A DNA stretch of 64,000 nucleotides from Caulobacter sp. S45 (GTDB lineage: Bacteria; Pseudomonadota; Alphaproteobacteria; Caulobacterales; Caulobacteraceae): contig NZ_LMUL01000014.1 in NCBI RefSeq assembly GCF_009765965.1, forward strand, positions 1,730,969 through 1,794,968, read 5' to 3'. Each line of letters begins with the position of its first letter. Positions within the stretch are counted from its first letter, which is position 1. Of this stretch, positions 1-9,086 are shown one piece after another. Under the pieces are notes generated by a model. It was given only the letters and a program-made list of their open reading frames with translations, made no database searches and had not been told where the DNA came from. The translations under genes were made by a program, and so were the position numbers.

Positions 1-309
1 GCGTTGGACAAGGGCGTCCGGGTACGCGTGGCGACCCTGGCGCGGGAAGTGCTGCTGGCTGTCGAGCCGCCGCGGGGCCTGTCGGCCCGCAACGTCCTAC
101 CGGCGCGGATCGAGCGCATGACGCCAGGGCCGGACGCGGTGCTGGTCGAGGTGCGCCTGCGCGGGGGACCGACCCTACTGGCCGCCGTGACCGACGACGC
201 CGTCCACGATCTCGCCCTGGCGCCGGGACGCGAGGTCTGGGCGGTGCTGAAGTCGGTGGCGGTCGAGCACGGCCAGTCCGCCAACGTGCTGGGCGCGCTG
301 GACGAATAG
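1..309 (+). CDS. Molybdate-type ABC transporter ATP-binding protein, C-terminal fragment
   Basis: The reading frame is already open at base 1, so this is the 3' end of a gene that starts outside the window. The visible ~100 residues look like the C-terminal TOBE/Mop oxyanion-binding domain that follows the ATPase domain in ModC-type ABC proteins: a run reading LSARNVLPARIERM, then an alternating hydrophobic beta pattern and the ending VKSVAVEHGQ. In that family the domain binds molybdate or tungstate and regulates the ATPase. The ATPase motifs themselves lie upstream and are not visible, so ModC is inferred from the tail alone. The next gene, tam, starts 54 bases later on the same strand. Confidence 0.6.
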   Translation, partial: ALDKGVRVRVATLAREVLLAVEPPRGLSARNVLPARIERMTPGPDAVLVEVRLRGGPTLLAAVTDDAVHDLALAPGREVWAVLKSVAVEHGQSANVLGALDE

Positions 310-363
310 CCGCCGCGCGGCGTACCACCGGAGTCGTCAGTACGCAGCAATGGCGGGTGTCCG

Positions 364-1134
364 ATGGTGGCCTGGGAGCCAGACCTCTACCGCCGCTTCG
401 AGGCCGAACGCAGCCAGCCGGCCAAGGACCTGCTGGCGCGCATCGAACTGAAGACGCCCAGCCAGATTGTCGACCTCGGCTGCGGGCCGGCGACCTCCAC
501 CGACGTTCTGGCGGACCGATATCCAGATGCGGAAATCCTCGGCGTCGACAATTCCGAGGCCATGCTGGAAAGCGCCCGCCAGCGCCTGCCCGAAGCGCGG
601 TTCGAGGCCCACGACATCGCCGACTGGCGGCCCGGAGCGACGCCGGACCTGATCTTCGCCAATGCGGCGCTGCAATGGGTTCCCGATCACGCGACCCTGC
701 TGCCGCGCCTGCTCGGTCTGCTGGCGCCCGGCGGGGCGCTGGCGGTGCAGATGCCCGACAACCACGACGAACCCACCCACACCCTGATGCGCGAGGTCGC
801 CGCCGAAGAGCCGTGGGCCGCCGCATTCGGCGATCCGGCGGCGCTCCGATCGCCGCTTGCCTCGGCGTCGGACTACTACGACCTGCTGGCGTCTCGGGCG
901 TCGCGGGTGGATATCTGGCGCACGACCTATCTGCACCCGATGCCCTCGGCCCAGGCCATCGTCGACTGGATGCGCGGCTCGCACCTGAAGCTTTTCCTGG
1001 AAAGGTTGGAGCCCGCGCAGCGGCCCGCATTCGTGGACCGCTACGCCCAGGCCATCGAAAAGGCCTATCCGCATCGGACGGACGGCCGACTGCTGCTGGC
1101 TTTTCCGCGCCTATTCTTCGTCGCCATGCGCTAG
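364..1134 (+). CDS. tam: Trans-aconitate 2-methyltransferase
   Basis: 256 residues, the usual Tam length. The family transfers a methyl group from S-adenosylmethionine to trans-aconitate, a spontaneous inhibitory isomer of the TCA intermediate cis-aconitate, in the cytoplasm. Seen: an N-terminal YRRFEAERSQPA segment, the SAM-binding glycine motif VDLGCGPATST near residue 40, the FANAALQWVPDH motif near residue 100, VQMPDNHDEPTH, and VDIWRTTYLHPMPS, all colinear with the E. coli protein as I recall it. The ATG at 364 places the conserved start right at the N-terminus; its ribosome-binding site is weak. It stands between the ABC fragment and the ccm genes without obvious functional linkage. Confidence 0.88.
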   Translation: MVAWEPDLYRRFEAERSQPAKDLLARIELKTPSQIVDLGCGPATSTDVLADRYPDAEILGVDNSEAMLESARQRLPEARFEAHDIADWRPGATPDLIFANAALQWVPDHATLLPRLLGLLAPGGALAVQMPDNHDEPTHTLMREVAAEEPWAAAFGDPAALRSPLASASDYYDLLASRASRVDIWRTTYLHPMPSAQAIVDWMRGSHLKLFLERLEPAQRPAFVDRYAQAIEKAYPHRTDGRLLLAFPRLFFVAMR

Positions 1135-1198
1135 CGGCCGGCCCGAACGTCACAACCCCTTTGTCGCCCGGCGGACGGTCGCTATGTTCCGGCCCATA

Positions 1199-1708
1199 AT
1201 GGGCTTTCTTCCCAAATCTCGCAGGGCGCGGCGACGCCTGATGGTGGTGGCCGCGGCAGCCCCGATCCTGGCCCTGTCGGTGGGCCTGTCGCTCTACGCC
1301 ATGGGCGATGCGGCGGTGTTCTTCTACAGCCCCAGCCAGGCGGCGCAGAAGCATGTGCCCGCCGGTCGGCTGATCCGTCTCGGCGGCCTGGTGCAGACCG
1401 GCACCGTGGTCAAGCGCGACGACGGCGTGGTCAGCTTCAGCGTCGCCGACCATGCCGGCCACGACGTGGTGGAGTATCGCGGCGAGCTGCCCGACCTGTT
1501 CCGCGAGGGCCAGGGCGTGGTGGCGCAAGGCGCGTTCCGTCCCGACGGCGTGTTCGAGGCGCGCGAGGTGCTGGCCAAGCACGACGAGAAGTACATGCCC
1601 AAGGAGGTCGCCGACGCCTTGAAGAAGTCCGGCGAGTGGCGCGGCGACGGGGCGGCGACGCCCAGCTATGCGGGCGCGGGCGCTCAAACCGCCGGGGGTA
1701 TGCGATGA
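1199..1708 (+). CDS. ccmE: Cytochrome c maturation heme chaperone CcmE
   Basis: 169 residues from the ATG at 1199; an in-frame ATG at 1184 is the alternative. CcmE is a membrane-anchored periplasmic chaperone that binds heme covalently and hands it to CcmF/CcmH for attachment to apocytochrome c. Seen: a basic N-terminus followed by one membrane anchor (about residues 14-36), then an OB-fold beta domain, with the heme-linking histidine in VLAKHDEKYMP. The stop overlaps the ccmF start in an ATGA junction, so the two are translationally coupled. No ccmA-D or ccmI is next to it in this window. Confidence 0.92.
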   Translation: MGFLPKSRRARRRLMVVAAAAPILALSVGLSLYAMGDAAVFFYSPSQAAQKHVPAGRLIRLGGLVQTGTVVKRDDGVVSFSVADHAGHDVVEYRGELPDLFREGQGVVAQGAFRPDGVFEAREVLAKHDEKYMPKEVADALKKSGEWRGDGAATPSYAGAGAQTAGGMR

Positions 1709-3696
1709 CCGTGGAGGTCGGCGCCTTCGCGCTGATGCTGGCCCTGGTGCTGTCGGCGTTGCAGTTCGCCCTGTCCGCCGCCGGACGCATCCGGCGCAAC
1801 GCCACGCTGAGGGGCGCGGGCGAAGGCGCGGCCGGCGCGGCCTTCGTGGCCATGGCCCTCGCCTTCGCCAGCCTGATGACCGCCTTCGTCACCTCCGACT
1901 TCTCGGTCGCCAACGTGGTGGCCAACTCCCATACCGACCAGCCCCTGTTCTACCGGGTGGCGGCGACCTGGGGCTCGCACGAGGGCTCCATGCTGCTGTG
2001 GAACCTGGCCCTGACCGGGCTGGGCGCAGCGGTGGCGGTGTTCGGCGCCAACCTGCCGACGGGGCTGAAGAGCCTGACCCTGGCCTGCCAGGGCGCGCTG
2101 GGCGTGCTGTTCATCGGCTACACCGTGTTCGCCTCCAGCCCGTTCCAGCGGGTGGCGATGGCGCCGGTGCAGGGCCATTCGCTCAACCCGATCCTGCAAG
2201 ACCCGTTCATGGCGATCCATCCGCCGTTCCTCTACTCCGGCTATGTCGGCTTTTCGGTGGTGTTCTCGCTGGCCGTCGCCGCCCTGATCGAGGGCCGGGT
2301 CGATGCGGCCTGGGCGCGCTGGGTCCGGCCCTGGGCGTTGGCCGCATGGAGCCTCTTGACCGTCGGCATCATGCTCGGCTCGTTCTGGGCCTATTACGAA
2401 CTGGGCTGGGGCGGCTGGTGGTTCTGGGACCCGGTGGAGAACGCCAGCTTCATGCCCTGGCTGGTCGGTACGGCCTTGATCCACTCCGCCATCGTCACCG
2501 AGAAACGTGGGGCGCTGGCCGGCTGGACCGTGTTCCTGGCGCTGGCGGCGTTCAGCTTCTCCATGCTCGGCGGCTTCCTGGTGCGCTCGGGCGTACTGAC
2601 CTCGGTCCACGCCTTCGCGGTGGACCCGACGCGCGGGGTGCTGCTGCTGAGCATCCTGGGCATAGCGTCCGGGACCGCATTCGCCCTGTTCGCTTGGCGC
2701 GCGCCGAGCCTGGCGCCCGGCGGTCTGTTCGCCCCGATCAGCCGCGAGGGCGCGCTGGTGCTGAACAACCTGTTCCTGGCCGCCGCCGTGGTCAGCGTCG
2801 CGCTCGGCACCCTGTATCCGTTGATCCGCCAGGCGCTGAGCGGCGAGGCCATCTCGGTCGGCGCACCCTATTTCGCCCTGACCTTCGCGCCCCTGATGGG
2901 CGCCTGCCTGCTGGTGCTGCCCGCCGGCCCGCTGCTGGCCTGGAAGCGGGGCGATCTGCTCGGCGCGTTGCAACGGCTGTGGTTCGCCGGCGCGATCGCG
3001 GTCGCCGTCGGGCTGGTGTCGTTGTTGCTGCTCCAGCCGCAGAAGGCGATGGCGGCGATCGGCCTGGCCCTGGGCGCCTGGCTCGTGATCGGGGTGGCGA
3101 CCGACGTGGCCCATCGCTGCGGCTTCGGCCGGACGGGTTTCGCCCTGGCCTTCCAGCGCCTGCGCCGCCTGCCGCGGGCGGAGTGGGGCATGACCCTGGC
3201 GCACCTGGGGTTGGGCGTGTTCATCATCGGCGCCTGCTGCGAGCTGTCGCTCCGCACCGAGACGGTGAAGGCGCTGAACCTGGGCCAATCGCTGACCGCC
3301 GGCGCCTACACCCTGACCTTGGCCGCGGTCGCCCCGATCGATGGCCCCAACTTCACCGCCGAGCGCGCGACGATCCAGGTCTCAGGCCCCCACGGCGCGC
3401 GGTTCGAGGCGACGCCGGAGCGGCGGTTCTATCCGGCCCAGCGCCAGACCACCTCGAAGGTGGCGATCCGCCGGCGGGGCGCGAGCGACCTCTATGTGGT
3501 GCTGGGCGAACGCCGCGAGGGCGCGCACGGCCCGACCTGGCTGGTGCGGGTGTTCTTCAACCCCCTGGCGCGGATGATCTTCGCGGGGCCGATCCTGATG
3601 GCGCTGGGCGGCTTGGCCTCGCTGTCGGATCGTCGGCTGCGGCTGGCGGTCGGCCGGCGCACGCGGCCGGTTCCGGCGGCGTTGGCGGCGGAATGA
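1705..3696 (+). CDS. ccmF: Cytochrome c heme lyase CcmF
   Basis: 663 residues, the normal CcmF size. It is the polytopic core of the heme lyase that joins heme to the CXXCH of apocytochrome c on the periplasmic side. Seen: many membrane helices and the tryptophan-rich WWD heme-handling motif in GGWWFWDPVENASFMPW (about residues 234-250), plus a large periplasmic C-terminal domain ending in a last helix. The ATG at 1705 overlaps the ccmE stop, and the ccmF stop overlaps the ccmH start, so ccmE-F-H form a tightly coupled operon matching the cycJ-cycK-cycL order known in alphaproteobacteria. Confidence 0.95.
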   Translation: MTVEVGAFALMLALVLSALQFALSAAGRIRRNATLRGAGEGAAGAAFVAMALAFASLMTAFVTSDFSVANVVANSHTDQPLFYRVAATWGSHEGSMLLWNLALTGLGAAVAVFGANLPTGLKSLTLACQGALGVLFIGYTVFASSPFQRVAMAPVQGHSLNPILQDPFMAIHPPFLYSGYVGFSVVFSLAVAALIEGRVDAAWARWVRPWALAAWSLLTVGIMLGSFWAYYELGWGGWWFWDPVENASFMPWLVGTALIHSAIVTEKRGALAGWTVFLALAAFSFSMLGGFLVRSGVLTSVHAFAVDPTRGVLLLSILGIASGTAFALFAWRAPSLAPGGLFAPISREGALVLNNLFLAAAVVSVALGTLYPLIRQALSGEAISVGAPYFALTFAPLMGACLLVLPAGPLLAWKRGDLLGALQRLWFAGAIAVAVGLVSLLLLQPQKAMAAIGLALGAWLVIGVATDVAHRCGFGRTGFALAFQRLRRLPRAEWGMTLAHLGLGVFIIGACCELSLRTETVKALNLGQSLTAGAYTLTLAAVAPIDGPNFTAERATIQVSGPHGARFEATPERRFYPAQRQTTSKVAIRRRGASDLYVVLGERREGAHGPTWLVRVFFNPLARMIFAGPILMALGGLASLSDRRLRLAVGRRTRPVPAALAAE

Positions 3697-4205
3697 GGCG
3701 CCGCGCGCTCCTGGTCGCCCTGGCTGCGGCGCTCTGTCTCGGGGCGGCGGCGGGCGATCCGGCCGAGGTGCTGCACAACTCCGCGCAGGAGGCCCGCGCC
3801 CGCACCCTGTTCCGCCAGGTCCGCTGCCTGGTCTGCCAGAACGAGTCCATCGACGACAGCGAGGCGGACCTGGCCGAAGACCTGCGCCGGATCGTACGCC
3901 AGCAGATCCTCGCCGGCCGCTCGGACGTTGAGATCAAAGCCTTTCTGACCCAGCGCTACGGCGAGTTCGTGCTGATGCGCCCCGCCTTCTCGCCGGCCAA
4001 TGCGGCCTTGTGGCTGAGCCCGTTCGTGGTGGTCGGCCTGGGTGGATTGGTAGTGCTTTCGCGTCGCCGCCGCCTCAAGGATAGTCAGGGCGAGCCGTCC
4101 TTGACCCCCGAAGAGGAAGAGAGGCTGCACGCCCTGTACGCTTCGCCTATATCTGAAGCCATGGTTCCGCCGCAGGTCGGCCCCACGAACGACCTGCCGG
4201 TATGA
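3693..4205 (+). CDS. ccmH: Cytochrome c-type biogenesis protein CcmH (CycL)
   Basis: 170 residues. CcmH is a periplasmic membrane-anchored thiol protein that reduces the apocytochrome CXXCH and works with CcmF. Seen: an N-terminal signal/anchor (about residues 3-20), the redox motif RCLVCQNESIDDS near residue 46, and a C-terminal membrane helix around LWLSPFVVVGLGGLVVL followed by a charged cytoplasmic tail. This is the short alphaproteobacterial form, without a fused CcmI-like TPR domain. The ATG at 3693 overlaps the ccmF stop (ATGA). Confidence 0.93.
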   Translation: MRRRALLVALAAALCLGAAAGDPAEVLHNSAQEARARTLFRQVRCLVCQNESIDDSEADLAEDLRRIVRQQILAGRSDVEIKAFLTQRYGEFVLMRPAFSPANAALWLSPFVVVGLGGLVVLSRRRRLKDSQGEPSLTPEEEERLHALYASPISEAMVPPQVGPTNDLPV

Positions 4206-4226
4206 GCTAGCAGTATTCGACAGTGA

Positions 4227-4251
4227 CGCCCACGATCGCAACCCGTGGGCG
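4227..4251 (+). terminator. Hairpin after the ccm operon
   Basis: Perfect 8-bp stem CGCCCACG (4227-4234) pairing with CGTGGGCG (4244-4251) around a 9-base loop, 21 bases after the ccmH stop. Only a short GTTTC follows instead of a clear T-tract, so intrinsic termination is plausible but not proven. Confidence 0.4.
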
Positions 4252-4318
4252 GTTTCGGACCTTAACGCCGCAACGTCGGTGGACGCCCGTCGTCCATCAG
4301 CGCAGGGAAAAACGATAG

Positions 4319-5956
4319 ATGTCGATCAAGAACAAGGGTTTCCTGGCGGGCGCGACCATCGGGATCGGGCTGACTGCGGCGGCGGCCGTGGGTGCGGGCG
4401 TCCATATCCAGCGCGCCTCGGCCGAAGCCCAAGCGATACAGCCCATGGCCCCTCCGGGCGCGATGGCGCCGACCGGCGCGCCGATGTCGTTCGCCAACAT
4501 CATCCAGCGCGTGGCGCCGGCGGTGGTGTCGATCGAGGTGACCACCCATCTCGAGCAGCCGCGGACCATGCAGATCCCCGGCTTGCCGTTCCAGTTCAAC
4601 GTCCCCCCGCAGGGCGGCGGCGACGATCAGGGCGACGACAACGACGACAGCGCGGGCCAGGGCGCCGATCCGGGCGATCAGGTCGCTCCCCCCACAACGC
4701 GTGGCGGCCATAAGCCCGCCCCCAAGCGCGCGCCGCGTGGCCCCGAGGCGATGGCCGCCGGTTCCGGCTTCTTCATCTCGGCCGACGGCTACGTGGTGAC
4801 CAACAACCACGTGGTCGAGAAGGCCGACACCATCAAGGTGACGCTCAGCGACCAGCGCGAGCTGACCGCCAAGCTGGTCGGCCGCGACCCCCTGAGCGAC
4901 CTGGCGGTGATCAAGGTCGAGGGGAACGACTTCCCGTTCGTCAGCTTCGAGACCGCCTCCAAGCCGCGCGTCGGCGACTGGGTCATCGCCATCGGCAACC
5001 CCTACACCCTGGGCGGCACGGTCACGGCGGGCATCGTCTCGGCCGAAGAGCGCAACATCGGCCAGCAGTTCGTCAACTACCTGCAGATCGACGCCCCCAT
5101 CAACCGGGGCAATTCGGGCGGCCCGACCTTCGACGTCTACGGACGGGTCGTGGGCGTGAACACCGCGATCTTCTCAGAATCGGGCGGATCGGTGGGCATC
5201 GGCTTCGCCATCCCGGCCGACCTGGCCAATTCGATCACCAAGCAGCTGATCGCCACCCATCACATCGTGCGCGGCTATCTGGGCGTGTCGATCCAGACCG
5301 TGACGCCCGAAGTGGCCGCGGCCGAAGGCATCACGCCCCACCAGGGCGCACTGGTCGGCGACGTCACCGCCGGGGGCCCGGGCGCCAAGGCGGGCGTGCA
5401 GGTCGGCGACATCATCCTGTCGATCAACGGCCATCCGGTGAAGTCCTCCGAGGACCTGTCGCAGACCACCGCCCAAGTGCCTGCCGGCGGCGAGCTGAAG
5501 CTGGAGATCCTGCGGGCCGGCCATCACCTCTCGATCCTGGCCCACTCCGGCGTGCGTCCGTCCGAAGCGACGCTGAACGGCGGGGCCAAGGACGACGACG
5601 AAGACGGCTCCGGCGCGACGCCGGGCGTTCCGGCCTCGACCACCGTGCTGGGCATGAAGTTGACGCCGGTCGATGCGACCGCCCGTCAGAAGTATAATAT
5701 CGGGCCGACGGTCCATGGCGTGGTGGTCACCGCCATCGCCACAACTTCCGACGCCATGCACGTGGGCCTGCGCCCCGGCTATGTGATCCAGCGGGCGGGC
5801 GACCACACCGTGAACTCGCCAGCGGACGTGGCCGCCGCGGTGGCGGACGCCAAGCGCGAGAAGCGGCCGTCGGTGCTGCTGCTGGTCAATATGGGCGGGC
5901 GCACCGGCTTCGTTCCGGTGAAGTTGGACAGCGACGGCGGGACCGGTCAAGAATAG
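4319..5956 (+). CDS. degP: Periplasmic serine protease of the Do/DegP (HtrA) family
   Basis: 545 residues. HtrA proteases degrade or chaperone misfolded envelope proteins. Seen: a signal/anchor segment at residues 7-30, then a chymotrypsin-like domain with the triad His164 (VVTNNHVVEKAD), Asp194 (DPLSDLAVIKV) and Ser266 (INRGNSGGPT), followed by two PDZ domains, the first beginning near VRGYLGVSIQTV. An Asp-, Gly- and Pro-rich low-complexity stretch at about residues 98-140 sits where Do proteases carry their flexible LA loop. MucD or DegQ would be equally fair names. It is followed 38 bases later by a two-component regulator, but no sequence evidence ties them functionally. Confidence 0.93.
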   Translation: MSIKNKGFLAGATIGIGLTAAAAVGAGVHIQRASAEAQAIQPMAPPGAMAPTGAPMSFANIIQRVAPAVVSIEVTTHLEQPRTMQIPGLPFQFNVPPQGGGDDQGDDNDDSAGQGADPGDQVAPPTTRGGHKPAPKRAPRGPEAMAAGSGFFISADGYVVTNNHVVEKADTIKVTLSDQRELTAKLVGRDPLSDLAVIKVEGNDFPFVSFETASKPRVGDWVIAIGNPYTLGGTVTAGIVSAEERNIGQQFVNYLQIDAPINRGNSGGPTFDVYGRVVGVNTAIFSESGGSVGIGFAIPADLANSITKQLIATHHIVRGYLGVSIQTVTPEVAAAEGITPHQGALVGDVTAGGPGAKAGVQVGDIILSINGHPVKSSEDLSQTTAQVPAGGELKLEILRAGHHLSILAHSGVRPSEATLNGGAKDDDEDGSGATPGVPASTTVLGMKLTPVDATARQKYNIGPTVHGVVVTAIATTSDAMHVGLRPGYVIQRAGDHTVNSPADVAAAVADAKREKRPSVLLLVNMGGRTGFVPVKLDSDGGTGQE

Positions 5957-5994
5957 GCCCGGGGACGGACGGTCCCCACTCGCGAGGGGGGACC

Positions 5995-6666
5995 GTGCGG
6001 ATTCTGGTGATCGAGGATGATGCGGCCGCCGCCTCCGCCATGTGCCGGGGCCTCGGCGAGGCGGGGCATGAGTGCATGACCGCGGCGGATGGCGTGTTCG
6101 GCCTGGACGCCGCGCGCGCCGGGACCTTCGACGTCATGGTGGTCGACCGGATGATGCCGCGCATGGACGGCGTCACCCTGGTCGAGACCCTGCGCCGGGA
6201 AGGCGACCAGACCCCCGTGCTGTTCCTCAGCGCGCTGGGCGAGATCGAGGACCGGGTCACGGGCCTGAAGGCCGGCGGCGACGATTACCTGGTCAAGCCC
6301 TACGCCTTCGCCGAACTGATCGCCCGGGTCGAGGCCCTGGCCCGGCGGCGGGAGACCGGCTCGGTCCAGACCCTGCTGCGCACCGGCGAGCTGGAGATGG
6401 ACCTGATCGGCCGGCGCGTGACCCGCGCGGGCAAGGAGATCGACCTGCAGCCGCGCGAATTCCAGCTGCTGGAATACCTGATGCGCCACGCCGGCCAGTC
6501 GGTGACGCGCACCATGCTGCTGGAAGAGGTCTGGGAATATCACTTCGATCCCCAGACCAATGTGATCGACGTGCACATCTCCCGCCTGCGCTCCAAGATC
6601 GACAAGGGTTTCGACCGGCCGATGCTGCAGACCGTGCGCGGGGCGGGCTACCGGCTTGACGCCTAG
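5995..6666 (+). CDS. OmpR-family response regulator
   Basis: 223 residues: a receiver domain with the acidic pocket IEDD at residues 6-9, phospho-acceptor Asp51 in VVDRMMPRMDG and the conserved Lys in YLVKPYAF, then a winged-helix DNA-binding domain whose end, TVRGAGYRLDA, is typical of OmpR/PhoB proteins. The start is a GTG at 5995 with a strong GAGGGGGG ribosome-binding site just upstream; no ATG gives the full receiver. The partner kinase gene begins 31 bases after the stop. The signal sensed cannot be read from sequence. Confidence 0.9.
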   Translation: MRILVIEDDAAAASAMCRGLGEAGHECMTAADGVFGLDAARAGTFDVMVVDRMMPRMDGVTLVETLRREGDQTPVLFLSALGEIEDRVTGLKAGGDDYLVKPYAFAELIARVEALARRRETGSVQTLLRTGELEMDLIGRRVTRAGKEIDLQPREFQLLEYLMRHAGQSVTRTMLLEEVWEYHFDPQTNVIDVHISRLRSKIDKGFDRPMLQTVRGAGYRLDA

Positions 6667-6697
6667 GATCGCGCCTTCCGCCGCGAAAGGCTGACGG

Positions 6698-8098
6698 GTG
6701 AGGCTCCCGGCCTTAGCGCGCACCACGCCGTTCCGGCTGACGTTGATCTTCCTCAGCCTGTTCGCCACCGTGGCGGCGATCTTCCTCGCCTACATCTACA
6801 TCGCCACCGCGGGCGAAGTGACCCGGCAGGCGGATCGTGAGATCGGGCGCGAATTCGACTCGCTCCAAGCCGTCTATGCTCGCGGCGGAATCACCGCGCT
6901 GAATCAGGAAGTGATCCAGCGATCGGTGGGCGACCGCCCGTTCGTCTATCTGTTGATGGACGCCCACGCCAAGCCGGTCACCGGCACCTTGGCCAGAACG
7001 CCGGTCGACCCCGCCCTCAAGGCCCCGGCGGAGACCGGATTTCGCATCACCGACACCGACCCGGACGGCGCAGTGGTCCACACTCAGGGCTGGGGTCGTC
7101 AGATTCGCCTGCCCAGTGGAGAACTGCTGTTCGTCGGGGCCGACATCAGCGAGGGGCGCGCTGCGGTGATTCGCATCGTGCGGGCGATCGAGGGTGCAGC
7201 GGTTCTGGTGATCCCGCTGGGGTTGGTTGTCGGCCTGGTGGTCAGCCGCAACGTCAGCCGCAGCCTGGCGGAGGTGAACAAGGCGGTGGCGGCGGTCGAG
7301 GGCGGCGACCTGCACGCCCGCATCCCGGTGCGTGGCGTGCGCGACGAATACGACGAGCTGGCGTTGCGGCTGAACGGGATGCTGGACCGGCTGGAGCGGC
7401 TGATGGGCGGACTTCGCCACGCCGGCGACGCCATCGCCCACGACCTGCGCTCGCCCCTGACCCGGTTGCGCGCCCGGCTTGAGGTAGCGCTGATGGAGGT
7501 GGAGGCCGGCCACGCCGATCCCCGCGCCGCCCTGGTCCAGGCGCTGGAGGACAGCGACGCGGTTTTGCGCACCTTCTCCGCCGTGCTGGCGATCACCCGC
7601 CTGGAAGCCGCCGGCCGCATCGTCGAGCCGAAGCCGTTCGACGTCTCCGAACTGGCTGGGGGCGTGGCCGAACTCTACGAGGTGCTGTGCGAGGAGAAGG
7701 GCCAGGACTTCGGCATGGAGCTGGCCCCCGGGCTGATGATCAAGGGCGACCGGGACTTCGTGGCCCAGGCCCTGGCCAATCTGCTGGACAATGCGGTGAA
7801 GTACACGCCCGGAGGCGGGGCGGTGATGCTGCGCGCCCGCAGGCGGGGCTCGGGCGAGATCGAGATCACCGTCACCGACACCGGCCCCGGCATCCCCGAA
7901 GAGGATCGCGACCGGGTGCTGGAACGCTTCGTCCGGCTGGAGCAGAGCCGCAGTGCGCCCGGCTCGGGCCTGGGCCTGTCGCTGGTGGCGGCGGTGGCGA
8001 CGGCGCACGGCGGCCGGCTGGAGCTCGACGAGGGACCCGGTATGGTCGACGGCAAGGGTCCGGGCCTGCGCACCGCCCTGGTGTTTCCGCCGGCGTAG
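6698..8098 (+). CDS. Membrane sensor histidine kinase
   Basis: 466 residues from a GTG start. Seen in order: a first membrane helix (about residues 14-38), a periplasmic sensor of ~120 residues, a second helix (about 165-185), a HAMP linker, the HisKA phospho-acceptor His248 in AIAHDLRSPLTRLR, and an HATPase domain with N-box NLLDNAVKYTPGG and G-boxes DTGPGIPEED and GSGLGLSLV. It forms an orthodox pair with the regulator immediately upstream. Target genes and stimulus are unknown. Confidence 0.9.
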   Translation: MRLPALARTTPFRLTLIFLSLFATVAAIFLAYIYIATAGEVTRQADREIGREFDSLQAVYARGGITALNQEVIQRSVGDRPFVYLLMDAHAKPVTGTLARTPVDPALKAPAETGFRITDTDPDGAVVHTQGWGRQIRLPSGELLFVGADISEGRAAVIRIVRAIEGAAVLVIPLGLVVGLVVSRNVSRSLAEVNKAVAAVEGGDLHARIPVRGVRDEYDELALRLNGMLDRLERLMGGLRHAGDAIAHDLRSPLTRLRARLEVALMEVEAGHADPRAALVQALEDSDAVLRTFSAVLAITRLEAAGRIVEPKPFDVSELAGGVAELYEVLCEEKGQDFGMELAPGLMIKGDRDFVAQALANLLDNAVKYTPGGGAVMLRARRRGSGEIEITVTDTGPGIPEEDRDRVLERFVRLEQSRSAPGSGLGLSLVAAVATAHGGRLELDEGPGMVDGKGPGLRTALVFPPA

Positions 8099-8101
8099 GT
8101 C

Positions 8102-8782
8102 CTACGACCAGAGATCGGCGATGGAGCCCTTACGGTTTAGCATGTGGGCCGCGCGCTTGACCACGCCCAGAAGGCGCTCGGTGCGGGCGTCGCCGTCATA
8201 GGCGAGGTGAGCCTTGGACAGCCCCTCCAGCACGAAGCGCGCCAGGTCGCGGCTGGCCTGTAGACGCGGCGCCTCGCCCGCGCCCATCAGGCCGGAGGTG
8301 TGCTCGCCCACCTGCAACCGGTCGAACGCCGCCTGGGCGGCGCGCAGCCGGTCGCGCAGGGTGGCGTCGGTACGGGCCGCCGCCTCCATCTCGTTGAAGG
8401 CGATGAACGGCGTCTCGTGCAGCAGCCGCCAGTAGGCGTCGATGGCGTGGTCGGTGCGGTCCGAACCCGGGGGCGTCTCGTCGGCCGCGCTTTCGAACAG
8501 GCGGGCGCGAGCGGCTTCGATGTGAGGGATCAGCGCGTCCAGCAACGCCTCGCGCGAGGCGAAGTGATACAGCATGGCGCCGCGCGTCAGGCCCGACGCC
8601 TCCGCGATCACCGCATTGCTGGCGGGGTGGTAGCCCACCTCCGCGAACAGCCGCATGGCGGTGTCCAGGATACGTGCACGGGTCCGCTGCGACTTGCGGC
8701 TGTCGCCGGCCTGTCGCGGACGCGCGCCTTGCGTCAGTGTCTCCTGATCTGCGACGGTCTGACCATCGACCGATCCATCCAT
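8102..8782 (-). CDS. TetR-family transcriptional regulator
   Basis: 226 residues from the ATG at 8782; the frame stays open to an ATG at 8968, but the extra N-terminus has no domain. Seen: the TetR helix-turn-helix near residues 34-80 (RTRARILDTAMRLFAEVGY, then LTRGAMLYHFASREAL), followed by an all-helical ligand-binding domain of the usual length. It is transcribed away from the GT4 glycosyltransferase at 9087, with a 304-base spacer that could carry shared control elements. Ligand and targets are unknown. Confidence 0.85.
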   Translation of the reverse strand: MDGSVDGQTVADQETLTQGARPRQAGDSRKSQRTRARILDTAMRLFAEVGYHPASNAVIAEASGLTRGAMLYHFASREALLDALIPHIEAARARLFESAADETPPGSDRTDHAIDAYWRLLHETPFIAFNEMEAAARTDATLRDRLRAAQAAFDRLQVGEHTSGLMGAGEAPRLQASRDLARFVLEGLSKAHLAYDGDARTERLLGVVKRAAHMLNRKGSIADLWS

Positions 8783-9086
8783 ACGTCCGGGCCTCGTGCT
8801 GCACTGCAACCTAGTCTTTGGGAAATAGGCGTTCAGCCGCGCCGCGCCTAGTCCCTCATCTTTAACGAATGCACATCTAAGGCGAGAGGGCTCGCCTTCC
8901 TGCGGCTTTGACCCTATAGGCGAACGTTCAGCCGATGGTCCGGCGGCAAGTCGGATCAAGACGCGCAATGCGCCCTCGCCGGATGGAATTCAGGGTGAAT
9001 ACAAGGCGACAACCGATCGAAATGCGCGCGCGCAAGGTTATCGACACGCTTCGTCCCACAACGTTTTTCCGGGGAGACGCCCGCTG
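8783..9086. promoter_or_regulatory. Divergent intergenic region between tetR and the GT4 gene
   Basis: 304 bases without a convincing gene. It holds an 8-bp hairpin, AAGGCGAG (8879-8886) with CTCGCCTT (8891-8898), and the 8-base palindrome GAACGTTC (8922-8929), a possible half of a regulator operator. A clean GGGGAGA ribosome-binding site precedes the GT4 start at 9087. No promoter hexamers stood out clearly. Confidence 0.35.

Noticed and set aside
8783-8968. N-terminal extension of the TetR regulator to an ATG at 8968
   Set aside because: The extra residues have no domain or similarity to a TetR start, while the ATG at 8782 gives normal length.
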